Source: Myxococcales bacterium
GTDB lineage: Bacteria > Myxococcota_A > Polyangia > Polyangiales > Houyiibacteriaceae
DNA length: 7,889 bases
Assembly (NCBI GenBank): GCA_013002645.1
Contig: JABDJF010000783.1
Coordinates: 1 to 7,889 of the forward strand
Reading direction: 5' to 3'
Both the position numbers and the translations under genes were made by a program. Of the stretch, positions 1 to 6,692 are shown in pieces. The notes under the pieces were generated by a model, which worked only from the letters and a program-made list of their open reading frames with translations, was not told where the DNA came from and ran no database searches. How positions within the stretch are numbered: position 1 is the stretch's first letter; each line of letters begins with the position of its first letter.

Positions 1-2241
1 ACCGTATCCAGTCTGCGCATCGTTGGCGTAAAACCCAGGCGCCTGCGCGTTGTTCCAGTTCGCAAAATAGCCAGCCGGGGGGTTCGTTTCTCGGGGGTGT
101 TTCTCGAGGGGCAAGAAGTTATCGAAGCTGAACGCCGGATTGATGCGTCCGGTGCCTGTCTGCTGCCAATCAAACTCGCCTGTTCCCCACTGCGGCAAGT
201 CGGGATGGATGCCCGCCGCGCGAATCGGTAGAAGCCCCGAATTGAAATACGCGATGTTGCTCGCGTCTACGTAGAACCAGTTGAACGTTCCGGTCAGGCT
301 ATTGAACACGTCGTAAAACGCGTCGGGGTTCACCATGTCGTTGCGCGCGGTCGCGAGAAAAGGTCGAACCGAATCGACCTCTCCGAAAAACGTGGAGCGC
401 TGCACGACGAGCGCAACCGGGGCTCCCTCGACCGTCGCGGTGGCAAACACCGGCCCGTAGTCAGGCGCGCGCAGGATGTTCCGCGTTACACGCTGATTGG
501 GCGTGCCCGCCGTCGTGAGATTCGACTCTGCCGTCCAGCTGTCCGTTCGCTGGAGCATCTCCGTGCAGACTCCGTTGTAGAGGTAGCTCGTCGATGCGCG
601 TGTCGGATCAGCGCCGTCCATTTCACAGAGGCGCAGTACCCGCACATCGGTGATGTCGTCCCCGGATGAGGTCGCGCTCCAGGCGTGGTCGATCCCGCGC
701 CCGATGATCACGTACGGGAGCCCCGCGAACGCCATCCCCCTGCTGTGGATGCCACCGCCCTGCTGAGAAAACTCGACGAGAAACTGAGGGGAAAAATACC
801 CCGTTTGGGGTCCAAATACCGCGATCGGATGCCCGTCCTCGGTTTGGTCCGCGTTCACGAGGATCGCATTCGACATGGCGTCGGGAAAGCGGTCGCCGTT
901 GAGCGCGAGTCGAACGCCTGCGAGTGCAGCTTGGGCACGCGCGTGTCCGTCGCGCAGCGCATCGGGGCCGGCGTCCTCGACGCGATAAGGAATCCCTCGC
1001 GCGAACTGAGCGCCATGGGTTGCGCCGGGCCTGAAGATCATCATTCCGGATGCCGACGCGACCGGATCGCCGACGACGTCTTCTCCAAACGCCGGGCATT
1101 CGATGTCGCCGGGCATCGCAGCGCCGGGCTCCACGCAATCCTCGATGGTGAGAGGCTCCAGCTCTTGAACGCTACCCTCATCGAAGAGCGCCGAGCCGGG
1201 GTAGGCCGCGGCAAAGCCCGCATCGAGCGGGCATGCCGCCTCGTCGATCGTAGGAGGGGACTGCGTTTCGAAGACTATCTCGGTGGTGTTCGGCCGCTCC
1301 GGATCGCTTGCCTGTCGGATATCTCGCCACATGTCGCACGCAGCGTCGGCGTCCGCGGGAAACAGGCCAGCCAGGCCCTGCAAGAGCTGCAGCTGCCGGT
1401 GCTCGCCTCCTCCACCGGTTGCGAAGGTGGACTGCACGAGCGCTGCGATGGCGAGAACATCCCGAGCGGTGAAGGGGCGAAGCTCCAAACCGAGGGCCCC
1501 ATACTCGACGGGAACGCGCTCGGCCCCCTCTGCGCCGGTTTGAATGTCGTCGATGTACTGGTTGATCCCGCTCACGAAGTCATCGACGTCTTGCTGTGCC
1601 TGAACCCCGTCGGCACCAAAACGCTGAGCCAGCTGGTCGATCTGAGCCTGCATCTCCTGCTCGTCGTAGCCTCCGAATCGCGCCAGACCTCGATCGGAGG
1701 AGTAGTTCCCGCCGGCTGGTCCAAGAAAATCGCTCATCCGTCCCCTACCCACGTGCCGCAGGACGTCGATCGCAAACATGCGGTCGCTGGCCGTGGCATA
1801 CCCGGTGCCAAACAGCACGTCAGCCCTCGCCTCTCCGTAGATGTGGGGTACGCCCATGGAGTCGCGGCCGATGCGCGCGCTGTTCGTTCCGTCGGTCACG
1901 GATTTCAAGCTGTCGAAAGCGGTCTCGTCGAGAAACGGCTCATCTTTGAAGTACTTGGGAACGAGGTCACCGTCATTCAACTGACCCGGGCTCGGATACG
2001 TATCGCTGAAGACCAGATCTTCATACATCACCAGCTGGTTTGTGGAGTTCGGATCGGTCGCGAGGTTTCCATCGTTCGCGTCGGCCGATCCGGGGGGCAG
2101 CACATTTAAGAACACCCCGTTGTCGGCGAACGGGTCGACCTGCGCGTTGGGCGCGTTCCCCGAGCTGTCCTCCGAAGAGCAGGAAATCAAGACTAGCGAG
2201 ACGCCAACGACGAGGCTCAGGAGCCAAAAACGGGATGCCAT
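1..2241 (-). CDS. Penicillin acylase family (peptidase S45, Ntn-hydrolase) lipoprotein, 3' end outside window
   Basis: This frame is open for 747 codons from an ATG at 2241 to the left edge, so the C-terminus is missing. Residues 1-21 form a lipoprotein signal (MASR, hydrophobic core, LISC), with Cys21 as the predicted lipidated residue, so the enzyme is probably membrane-anchored and extracytoplasmic. Family landmarks follow in order: RDSMGVPHIYG (126-136), GYATASDRMF and GRGRMSDFLG soon after, then SNAI with the predicted nucleophile Ser457. Further on come a GLPYVIIGRG..HAWSAT block, FYVDASNIAYFNSG, and NWNN (728-731), which holds the likely oxyanion-hole Asn. The family matures by self-cleavage before the Ser, giving alpha and beta chains; here that bond is Met-Ser. 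About 456 residues precede the Ser, far more than in E. coli penicillin G acylase, and part of the excess is a Cys-containing insert (Cys302, 337, 369, 382). The family hydrolyses amides such as beta-lactam side chains or acyl-homoserine lactones; the substrate here cannot be told. No clear Shine-Dalgarno precedes the ATG, which was chosen for the signal peptide. Confidence 0.9.
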   Translation of the reverse strand, partial: MASRFWLLSLVVGVSLVLISCSSEDSSGNAPNAQVDPFADNGVFLNVLPPGSADANDGNLATDPNSTNQLVMYEDLVFSDTYPSPGQLNDGDLVPKYFKDEPFLDETAFDSLKSVTDGTNSARIGRDSMGVPHIYGEARADVLFGTGYATASDRMFAIDVLRHVGRGRMSDFLGPAGGNYSSDRGLARFGGYDEQEMQAQIDQLAQRFGADGVQAQQDVDDFVSGINQYIDDIQTGAEGAERVPVEYGALGLELRPFTARDVLAIAALVQSTFATGGGGEHRQLQLLQGLAGLFPADADAACDMWRDIRQASDPERPNTTEIVFETQSPPTIDEAACPLDAGFAAAYPGSALFDEGSVQELEPLTIEDCVEPGAAMPGDIECPAFGEDVVGDPVASASGMMIFRPGATHGAQFARGIPYRVEDAGPDALRDGHARAQAALAGVRLALNGDRFPDAMSNAILVNADQTEDGHPIAVFGPQTGYFSPQFLVEFSQQGGGIHSRGMAFAGLPYVIIGRGIDHAWSATSSGDDITDVRVLRLCEMDGADPTRASTSYLYNGVCTEMLQRTDSWTAESNLTTAGTPNQRVTRNILRAPDYGPVFATATVEGAPVALVVQRSTFFGEVDSVRPFLATARNDMVNPDAFYDVFNSLTGTFNWFYVDASNIAYFNSGLLPIRAAGIHPDLPQWGTGEFDWQQTGTGRINPAFSFDNFLPLEKHPRETNPPAGYFANWNNAQAPGFYANDAQTGYG

Positions 2242-2435
2242 GGACGGAAGTCTAACCGAACTCCGCAGCGAACGGGGCATCGTTTCTCGCGCCTGGGCCG
2301 CCCAAACATGGAGCCCTTCAGCAGCGAGCCCCAGCCGCCGGACGACGGTCTCGAAAATTGAATCGAGCCAAGTCTTCGAAAGAAATATTGCCGGCGTTTC
2401 CTCGTAGACCATGTAAGTTCCAGCTTCCGAGCACG
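2242..2435. other. Divergent spacer between acylase and VOC genes
   Basis: This 194-bp spacer should carry the promoters of two genes that point away from each other. I see no convincing -35/-10 pair. The only structure is a short inverted repeat, CTCGA-N8-TCGAG, at 2350-2367, which is weak enough to be chance. An in-frame TTG at 2358 could extend the VOC gene into this spacer by 26 codons, but the added residues do not look like part of the domain. Confidence 0.4.
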
Positions 2436-2831
2436 ATGGAGATACTTTCCAGCCGATTCATGTTTCACCCGCGTGACTTCGACCGCAGCGTGGCGTTCTA
2501 CCGTGACACCCTAGGGCTTCACCCCATGCGGGAGTTTGGCGAAGGTCGATCTCGCGGTGTCGTTTTCTTTTTGGGCGGCGGCTACCTGGAGCTCACGGAG
2601 GCTCAGGACGAACCGCCCTCGCCGTCCACGGAGCTCTGGCTGCAGGTGCGGGACGTTCGCCTGGCAGAACGGGAGCTGCGCGCCGCAGGGGTTTTGATCG
2701 CCGAAAGCGCGGTCAAAAAACCCTGGGGCCTGATCGAGCTTCGCGTTCCGGATCCCGACGGTTTGATGCTCATCCTGGTCGAGGTCCCGCCCGACCACCC
2801 GCTGCGCCGGGACAGTCGCAAGCTCTTGTAA
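2436..2831 (+). CDS. VOC (glyoxalase/bleomycin-resistance fold) family protein
   Basis: This is a 131-residue protein and a single VOC domain of about the usual size. The N-terminal block FDRSVAFYRDTLGL (about residues 15-28) is the typical first helix and following turn. A strand-rich middle ends in GGGYLELTEA, then comes a second module with LWLQVRDVRLAERELRAAGV and a VPDPDGLMLILVEV ending typical of the fold. The acidic residue in that last block matches the usual C-terminal metal ligand. The first ligand position, normally His or Gln in strand 1, is not evident in SSRFMFHPRD, so metal-dependent catalysis is uncertain. The family includes glyoxalases, extradiol dioxygenases, epimerases and antibiotic-binding proteins; none can be assigned. 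ATG 2436 is preferred because the domain begins there; TTG 2358 and ATG 2460 are alternatives. It ends 41 bp before the stop codon of the convergent crtB and shows no functional link to it. Confidence 0.82.
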   Translation: MEILSSRFMFHPRDFDRSVAFYRDTLGLHPMREFGEGRSRGVVFFLGGGYLELTEAQDEPPSPSTELWLQVRDVRLAERELRAAGVLIAESAVKKPWGLIELRVPDPDGLMLILVEVPPDHPLRRDSRKLL

Positions 2832-2842
2832 CCTCCAACGGG

Positions 2843-2855
2843 ACGCGCGACGCGT
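2843..2855. terminator. Short GC hairpin between convergent VOC and crtB genes
   Basis: ACGCG-CGA-CGCGT is a perfect 5-bp stem with a 3-base loop, placed in the 41-bp gap between two convergent stop codons. It could contribute to bidirectional termination. It has no T-run on either strand and a short stem, so an intrinsic terminator is only a possibility. Confidence 0.22.
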
Positions 2856-2872
2856 TGTGATCGACACCAGGG

Positions 2873-3811
2873 CTAGCCGCCCAACGCACTCTCGGAGCTG
2901 GCCGAGGGACTGCGGAGGGCGGGCCGTGTGGAGCGACTGAGCGAGAGCCGGAGCCAGGTCGCGCTTGCTGGGACGAACAGGGCAAGCTTGACGAACCAGG
3001 GTAGGACGACGCGGCCCAGGAGTGGATTGCTCTTGTGACGGCGGCGTAGGCGACGCCCGATTCCGCGATACAAGCGGCTTGCGACGAGCACCGCCCATCG
3101 CGCGCGCGCTGGAAGGAAGCGCATCCCCTCGTCCGCACTTCGGTAGTAGACCTCGGCCAAACCAAGCACGTCGTTCACCACCGAGCTGACGCCGAGCGCA
3201 TCCGCGCGTCCTTCAACGAGATGCTCGGGCTCGACCCGCGCGGCCCGAAGGCGGTCGATGGGCAGGTAGACCCTCGATGCCTCGGCGTCCTCCAGCACGT
3301 CTCGCGAGATGTTGGTCAGCTGCATGGCGATGCCGAGGTCGACGGCACGTGCGCGCGCACGAGGGTCTCGAACGCCGAGCACCGAGCACATCATGAGGCC
3401 CACCGTCCCGGCCGCTTGATAGCAGTAGCGAATGAGATCGGCGTCGGACTGGATGCGCACGAGTCCAAGGTCCGAAATCATCCCGTCGAGCAGTTCTTGG
3501 ACGACCGGAAATTCGATGCCGCAATCGACGCACAGCGCTCGAAACCAAAGGTACTCTTCCGGCCACAGCGACCGGCCGCCCGGCTCTGCAGCGATTGCGG
3601 CTCGAAGCCGGTCGAGGTCCAGCTGGGCCTCTGGGGTCACGCCTTGAGCGTCCGCGAGGTCGTCCACCGTCCGACAGAAGGCATACAGGTCCGCAACCCT
3701 GCCCCGCTGCCTCGCACTCAGAAAAGCCGAGGCCCAGCGAAACGAGCGAGCGCGGGCGGAAAGGATGCGCCAGTGCGCTGCTTCACGTGCCGTCGCCTCG
3801 CGCGAGCTCAC
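2873..3811 (-). CDS. crtB: Phytoene synthase (squalene/phytoene synthase family)
   Basis: This 312-residue protein condenses two geranylgeranyl diphosphates head to head to phytoene, the first committed step to C40 carotenoids. Both Asp-rich, Mg-diphosphate-binding motifs are present: YAFCRTVDDLAD with Asp50, Asp51 and Asp54, and QLTNISRDVLED (164-175), followed by SRVYLP. The length is normal for the family. The C-terminal stretch NPLLGRVVLPWFVKLALFVP is hydrophobic, fitting peripheral membrane contact. The start is a GTG whose last two bases overlap the crtI stop (GTGA), with a GAGG 10 nt upstream inside crtI, so translation is probably coupled to crtI. The frame stays open far upstream across crtI (to 4708), but that extension is arginine-rich, resembles nothing, and overlaps the conserved CrtI C-terminus. 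Squalene synthase-like relatives (HpnC/HpnD) are the alternative; the CrtI partner makes phytoene synthase much more likely. Confidence 0.93.
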   Translation of the reverse strand: MSSREATAREAAHWRILSARARSFRWASAFLSARQRGRVADLYAFCRTVDDLADAQGVTPEAQLDLDRLRAAIAAEPGGRSLWPEEYLWFRALCVDCGIEFPVVQELLDGMISDLGLVRIQSDADLIRYCYQAAGTVGLMMCSVLGVRDPRARARAVDLGIAMQLTNISRDVLEDAEASRVYLPIDRLRAARVEPEHLVEGRADALGVSSVVNDVLGLAEVYYRSADEGMRFLPARARWAVLVASRLYRGIGRRLRRRHKSNPLLGRVVLPWFVKLALFVPASATWLRLSLSRSTRPALRSPSASSESALGG

Positions 3812-5334
3812 GCGGTCACCGCCTCGGGCAGTGAAAGCGCGCGCCCTTGGGCTGCAGGTGCTGGCACCACCCTGTCGAGAACTTTCGCAGAGGAGAGCAC
3901 GCCGGGAAGACCCGCGCCTGGATGAACCCCAGCTCCGACGAAGTAGAGGCCCGCAACGTCTTCGGACGCGTTGTGAAAACGGAAGTAAGCGGACTGACGC
4001 AAGGTCGGCTCCAACCCGAACGCGGCTCCCCGATAAGACCGAAGCTCGCCCGCAAAATACGTCGGATCGACGTGGAACTGCGTAACGAGATTGTCGCGCA
4101 GGCCGGGCAAGTGGTCCGCGTCTAGCGCGTCGAGGATTCGATCCATGTACCGGGGCCCCTCGACGGACCAGTCGATCCCGCTCTCCTGATTTGGAACGGG
4201 AGACAGGACGTAGAAGCTCTCTCCTCCGGGTGGCGCCAAGCTCGGGTCGGTCCGCGTGGGCGCATGGAGGTAAAGCGAAAAGTCGTCGGAAAGCGTTTTT
4301 CGGTCGAAGATGTCCGTCAGCAAACCCCGGTAGCGAGGACCGAGGAGGATCGAGTGGTGCGCGAGGTCTGGGTAGGTCTTCTTCGCGCCGAAGTAGCCGA
4401 CGAACAGGCTCATGGAGTAGCGCTTCCGCGCAATCGAGGCGTCGGAATGCTTTCGCCGGTCCGAAGGGTCGAGCAGCTTCGTGTACACCATCGCCGGGTC
4501 CGCGTTGGATACGATGATTTCGGATTCGAGGAAGGTTCCATCGCCGAGCAGGACGCCCTTGGCCCGGCCGTTCTGCACCTCGATTCGCTCGACGGGCGCG
4601 TTGAGCCTCAGATCGACGCCCACTTCGCCAAGCAAGCGCGCCAGCCCCTGGACGATGGCCGTCGTGCCTCCCATTGCGAAGTGAACGCCCCATTTGCGCT
4701 CGAGCCAATGGATCAGAAGATAGATGCCGGGCACGCGGAACGGGTTGCCACCGATGAGCAAGGGTTGAAACGTGAAGACCTGCCTGAGTGCGTCGTCCTT
4801 GATGTAGTGCGCCACCAGCCCGTACAGGCTCTTGTACGCCCTGAGCCGCACCAAATCAGGAACGATTCGCATCATGTCGCCAAACTTTGAAAAGTCTGCG
4901 TCGACGAGCTCGGTGTAGCCCACATCGAAGATTCGCTTCGAGTGCTCGACCAGCCTTTTGTACCCGGCTACGTCGGCCGGGTTGAACCGCGCGATCTGTT
5001 CGAACAGCCGTTCGTCGTCGCCAACGTAGTCGAAGCTCCGTCCGTCGGGGAACACGACGCGGTAGAAGGGATCGACCGGCACGAGCTCGAAATAGTCCCT
5101 GCGATCTTTGCCAAAGAGCTCGAAGAGCTCGTCGAAAAGGTAAGGCGCGGTGATGACCGTGGGACCGGCGTCGAAATGGAAGCCTTCGCTTTCAAACGCC
5201 CGGCCCCGGCCTCCCGGTTGCCCTCCAGCCTCGAGGATGGTGACTTGATGACCTCTTGCGCGTAGACGCGCAGCAGCGGCAAGACCTCCAAAGCCTGCGC
5301 CAATGACGAGTGCAGTGGGTCTTGCGGCGCTCAT
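3808..5334 (-). CDS. crtI: Phytoene desaturase, CrtI type
   Basis: This 508-residue FAD-dependent desaturase is expected to introduce double bonds into phytoene, most likely giving lycopene. The N-terminal dinucleotide-binding fold reads ALVIGAGFGGLAAAARL (8-24), with Glu35 ending the second strand, then GQPGGRGRAF and FHFDAGPTVIT (52-62). The middle holds the CrtI-like NPFRVPGIYLLIHWLERKWG. The C-terminus carries the family signature LYFVGAGVHPGAGLPGVLSS. Length and motif order match bacterial CrtI; the number of desaturation steps cannot be read from sequence. The ATG at 5334 overlaps the TGA of the upstream cyclase gene (ATGA) and has an AAGG 6 nt before it, so this start is well supported. 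The frame continues open upstream through the whole cyclase gene, but that region is arginine/proline-rich with no family resemblance, so a fusion is rejected. It ends in a GTGA overlap with crtB. Confidence 0.94.
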   Translation of the reverse strand: MSAARPTALVIGAGFGGLAAAARLRARGHQVTILEAGGQPGGRGRAFESEGFHFDAGPTVITAPYLFDELFELFGKDRRDYFELVPVDPFYRVVFPDGRSFDYVGDDERLFEQIARFNPADVAGYKRLVEHSKRIFDVGYTELVDADFSKFGDMMRIVPDLVRLRAYKSLYGLVAHYIKDDALRQVFTFQPLLIGGNPFRVPGIYLLIHWLERKWGVHFAMGGTTAIVQGLARLLGEVGVDLRLNAPVERIEVQNGRAKGVLLGDGTFLESEIIVSNADPAMVYTKLLDPSDRRKHSDASIARKRYSMSLFVGYFGAKKTYPDLAHHSILLGPRYRGLLTDIFDRKTLSDDFSLYLHAPTRTDPSLAPPGGESFYVLSPVPNQESGIDWSVEGPRYMDRILDALDADHLPGLRDNLVTQFHVDPTYFAGELRSYRGAAFGLEPTLRQSAYFRFHNASEDVAGLYFVGAGVHPGAGLPGVLSSAKVLDRVVPAPAAQGRALSLPEAVTA

Positions 5335-6563
5335 CTCACACCTTGTTGGAGAACCGATCTCGCAAGTGGAGCGACCCCCCCAACTAGGCCCGTTCGGACC
5401 AGGTGCCAACGCACCGACGGCGGCAAACCCCGAAACAGTTTCGTCATCACCCCGCCGAGCCTCGAAGGAGATAGTCTGCCCCCGAGGAAACCCGCGCAAT
5501 CGTCTGGGGATAGCTTGAAAAACGAATCGAAGAATCGGTTGGTTTCCGAACCGCTCATGCCGACCAGGGCCTCGAGCCCGAAGCCATAGATCTCCCACAC
5601 CCTTCGGTGTGCCCGGGGCCACAGCGCGGCGTTGCCCGCCGCTAGCGCTGCGTCGACCCCGCCTGAGTCGAGACCATCGAGAATGGACTCCGCGACGGGC
5701 GCCGCCTTCCGCAGGATGTGCGACATGAGATAGCCGGACGCCGGATGCACCATCCCCGCAGCGGCACCAAACGGCACCAGGGATTGCCCGGGCGCGGGCA
5801 AGCCCAGGCCCATGGCGATCGAACAGTGCTCTTGCGCAAGGCGCGTGGCCCGGGCAAGCCCCAGTGACTCCAAACGGGCTTCGAGGCGAGCGCGCAGCAG
5901 GTCCATCGACACGGCCGGGCGGCGGGCTAGCGAAGTCTCCTCGACGAACACACGGCCGCCGCTGAGCGGGAGCACATACAGAAACGACGGCGGCTCCTTT
6001 GCGGCGTCCGAGACCGGCCGGAAGTCCATGAGCACCATTCGCGCGGGATCGAAACCGTGCCGCGGCGCGTCCAAGAGCAAGCCATACGCGGTCTGAAACG
6101 CCGGCGGACGAGAGTGGACGCGGCGGACGAACGGCGTCCGAGCTCCTGACGCATCGATCACGACCTGGACCTGGTGCTCGGCACCATCGTCGGTAGCGAT
6201 GATCGTCGAGCTCGGCTGATGGCTCAAACGGATCGCGGACTGCGGCACGACGCGGACGGAACCGGCTCCGAGGGCATCCCAGAAGTGCGACTGCAGCGCT
6301 TCTGTGTCGAGCTTGACGTACTGGCGATCCAGGGTTCGACTGCCGAGCGCCGTGGCCGCGGTGATCTGCGGCCAAAACTGCTCGGTCAGGTCCTGGAGCT
6401 CGAGCGGCACCTCGTCGGCCCAGAGGCAGTAGTTCGGGAGCCAAGGCGAGCGCGGCTCGGGCGCAACGAGGGTGACCGAAGCGCCTCGGCGGGCGCATGC
6501 GGAGGCGACTGCAAGAGCCGCTGGTCCGCTTCCGAGGACCCCAATGTCGTGCAGGTCAGTCAC
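5331..6563 (-). CDS. crtL: Lycopene cyclase, CrtL/LCYB (plant- and cyanobacterial-like) family
   Basis: This 410-residue flavoprotein is expected to cyclise the psi ends of lycopene to beta rings. Residues 6-20 form the FAD-binding fold (DIGVLGSGPAALAVA). Then come LPNYCLWADEV (42-52), like the NNYGVWxDEF block of plant and cyanobacterial LCYB, and AYGLLLD with MVLMDFRP (about 159-183). FLYVLPLSGGRVFVEETSL follows, with FVEET (206-210) matching the essential FLEET motif, and then GAAAGMVHPASGYL (266-279), the conserved cyclase signature. It is first in the operon, and its TGA overlaps the crtI ATG. The GTG at 6563 is chosen because the Rossmann strand begins directly after it. An ATG at 6626, immediately after an in-frame TAG, would add 21 residues but lies inside a palindrome in the control region and has no visible ribosome site. 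Whether it forms one or two rings, beta or epsilon, is not readable; beta is the default because CrtU acts on beta rings. Myxococcus instead uses the small two-subunit CrtYc/CrtYd cyclase. Confidence 0.87.
   Translation of the reverse strand: MTDLHDIGVLGSGPAALAVASACARRGASVTLVAPEPRSPWLPNYCLWADEVPLELQDLTEQFWPQITAATALGSRTLDRQYVKLDTEALQSHFWDALGAGSVRVVPQSAIRLSHQPSSTIIATDDGAEHQVQVVIDASGARTPFVRRVHSRPPAFQTAYGLLLDAPRHGFDPARMVLMDFRPVSDAAKEPPSFLYVLPLSGGRVFVEETSLARRPAVSMDLLRARLEARLESLGLARATRLAQEHCSIAMGLGLPAPGQSLVPFGAAAGMVHPASGYLMSHILRKAAPVAESILDGLDSGGVDAALAAGNAALWPRAHRRVWEIYGFGLEALVGMSGSETNRFFDSFFKLSPDDCAGFLGGRLSPSRLGGVMTKLFRGLPPSVRWHLVRTGLVGGVAPLARSVLQQGVR
5341..5344 (-). promoter_or_regulatory. Ribosome binding site of crtI inside the end of crtL
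   Basis: AAGG on the minus strand lies 6 nt before the crtI ATG. It sits within the last codons of the cyclase gene and supports re-initiation at the ATGA overlap. Confidence 0.5.
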
Positions 6564-6605
6564 TGTTCCCCAGTCATCCTCGTCGTATGTGGCCTTCTCG
6601 TTCCC

Positions 6606-6633
6606 TTGACAAGACCTGGACGCCATCTAGACA
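6606..6633 (+). promoter_or_regulatory. Candidate promoter for crtU
   Basis: A perfect TTGACA (6606-6611) is followed after 16 nt by TAGACA (6628-6633), which shares three of six bases with the TATAAT consensus. A start near 6640 would leave an untranslated leader of about 50 nt before the crtU GTG. The -10 element is poor, so this is tentative. Confidence 0.3.
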
Positions 6634-6638
6634 GCGTC
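6619..6638. promoter_or_regulatory. Imperfect palindrome, candidate operator
   Basis: GACGC-CA-TCTAGA-CA-GCGTC is symmetric about 6628.5: eight of ten base pairs match, and only the two CA/CA positions break symmetry. It overlaps the spacer and -10 of the candidate crtU promoter and begins about 55 bp upstream of the crtL GTG, a good place for a repressor dimer controlling both units. The cognate regulator is unknown. Confidence 0.4.
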
Positions 6639-6680
6639 TGGAGCTGCATTGCTGCAGATTGCGCGCATGGTACAGCAAAA

Positions 6681-6685
6681 GAGGG
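6681..6685 (+). promoter_or_regulatory. Ribosome binding site of crtU
   Basis: GAGGG, preceded by AAAA, lies 7 nt before the GTG at 6693. It is the clearest Shine-Dalgarno in the window and decides the crtU start over later GTG codons such as 6711. Confidence 0.65.
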
Positions 6686-6692
6686 TGTTGAA

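Larger units (their letters stand above)
6564..6692. promoter_or_regulatory. Divergent control region between the crtL-crtI-crtB operon and crtU
   Basis: This 129-bp spacer must hold the promoters of both carotenoid transcription units. It contains CTTGACAAG (6605-6613), a 9-bp sequence symmetric about its central base, so it reads TTGACA on the plus strand and TTGTCA on the minus strand and could serve as a -35 element in either direction. Next to it is an imperfect 20-bp palindrome (6619-6638), then a direct repeat of GCTGCA (6643-6648 and 6651-6656). The compact arrangement suggests shared control of both units. No match to a named carotenoid regulator site was recognised. Confidence 0.55.

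Noticed and set aside
685..2109. A 474-codon plus-strand open frame opposite the acylase gene
   Set aside because: It lies antisense to a frame with clear penicillin acylase motifs and a lipoprotein signal. Its own translation has no recognisable domain. Long antisense frames are expected in GC-rich coding DNA.
2350..2367. Inverted repeat CTCGA-N8-TCGAG upstream of the VOC gene
   Set aside because: Five-base arms around eight unpaired bases are common by chance, and no promoter elements are placed around them.
3812..4708. Possible N-terminal extension of phytoene synthase by 299 codons
   Set aside because: The extension is Arg/Pro-rich, shows no family resemblance and runs out of frame across the conserved half of crtI. 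The GTG at 3811 in a GTGA overlap gives a normal-length CrtB.
5335..6498. Possible long N-terminal fusion of CrtI reading through the cyclase gene
   Set aside because: The in-frame region shows no domain and is a shifted reading of crtL. The ATG at 5334 has a ribosome site and starts directly before the FAD-binding fold.
6564..6626. ATG 6626 as the start of the lycopene cyclase
   Set aside because: It would add 21 residues of uneven codon use ahead of the FAD fold, lies within the palindrome, and has no visible ribosome site. It is kept only as an alternative to GTG 6563.
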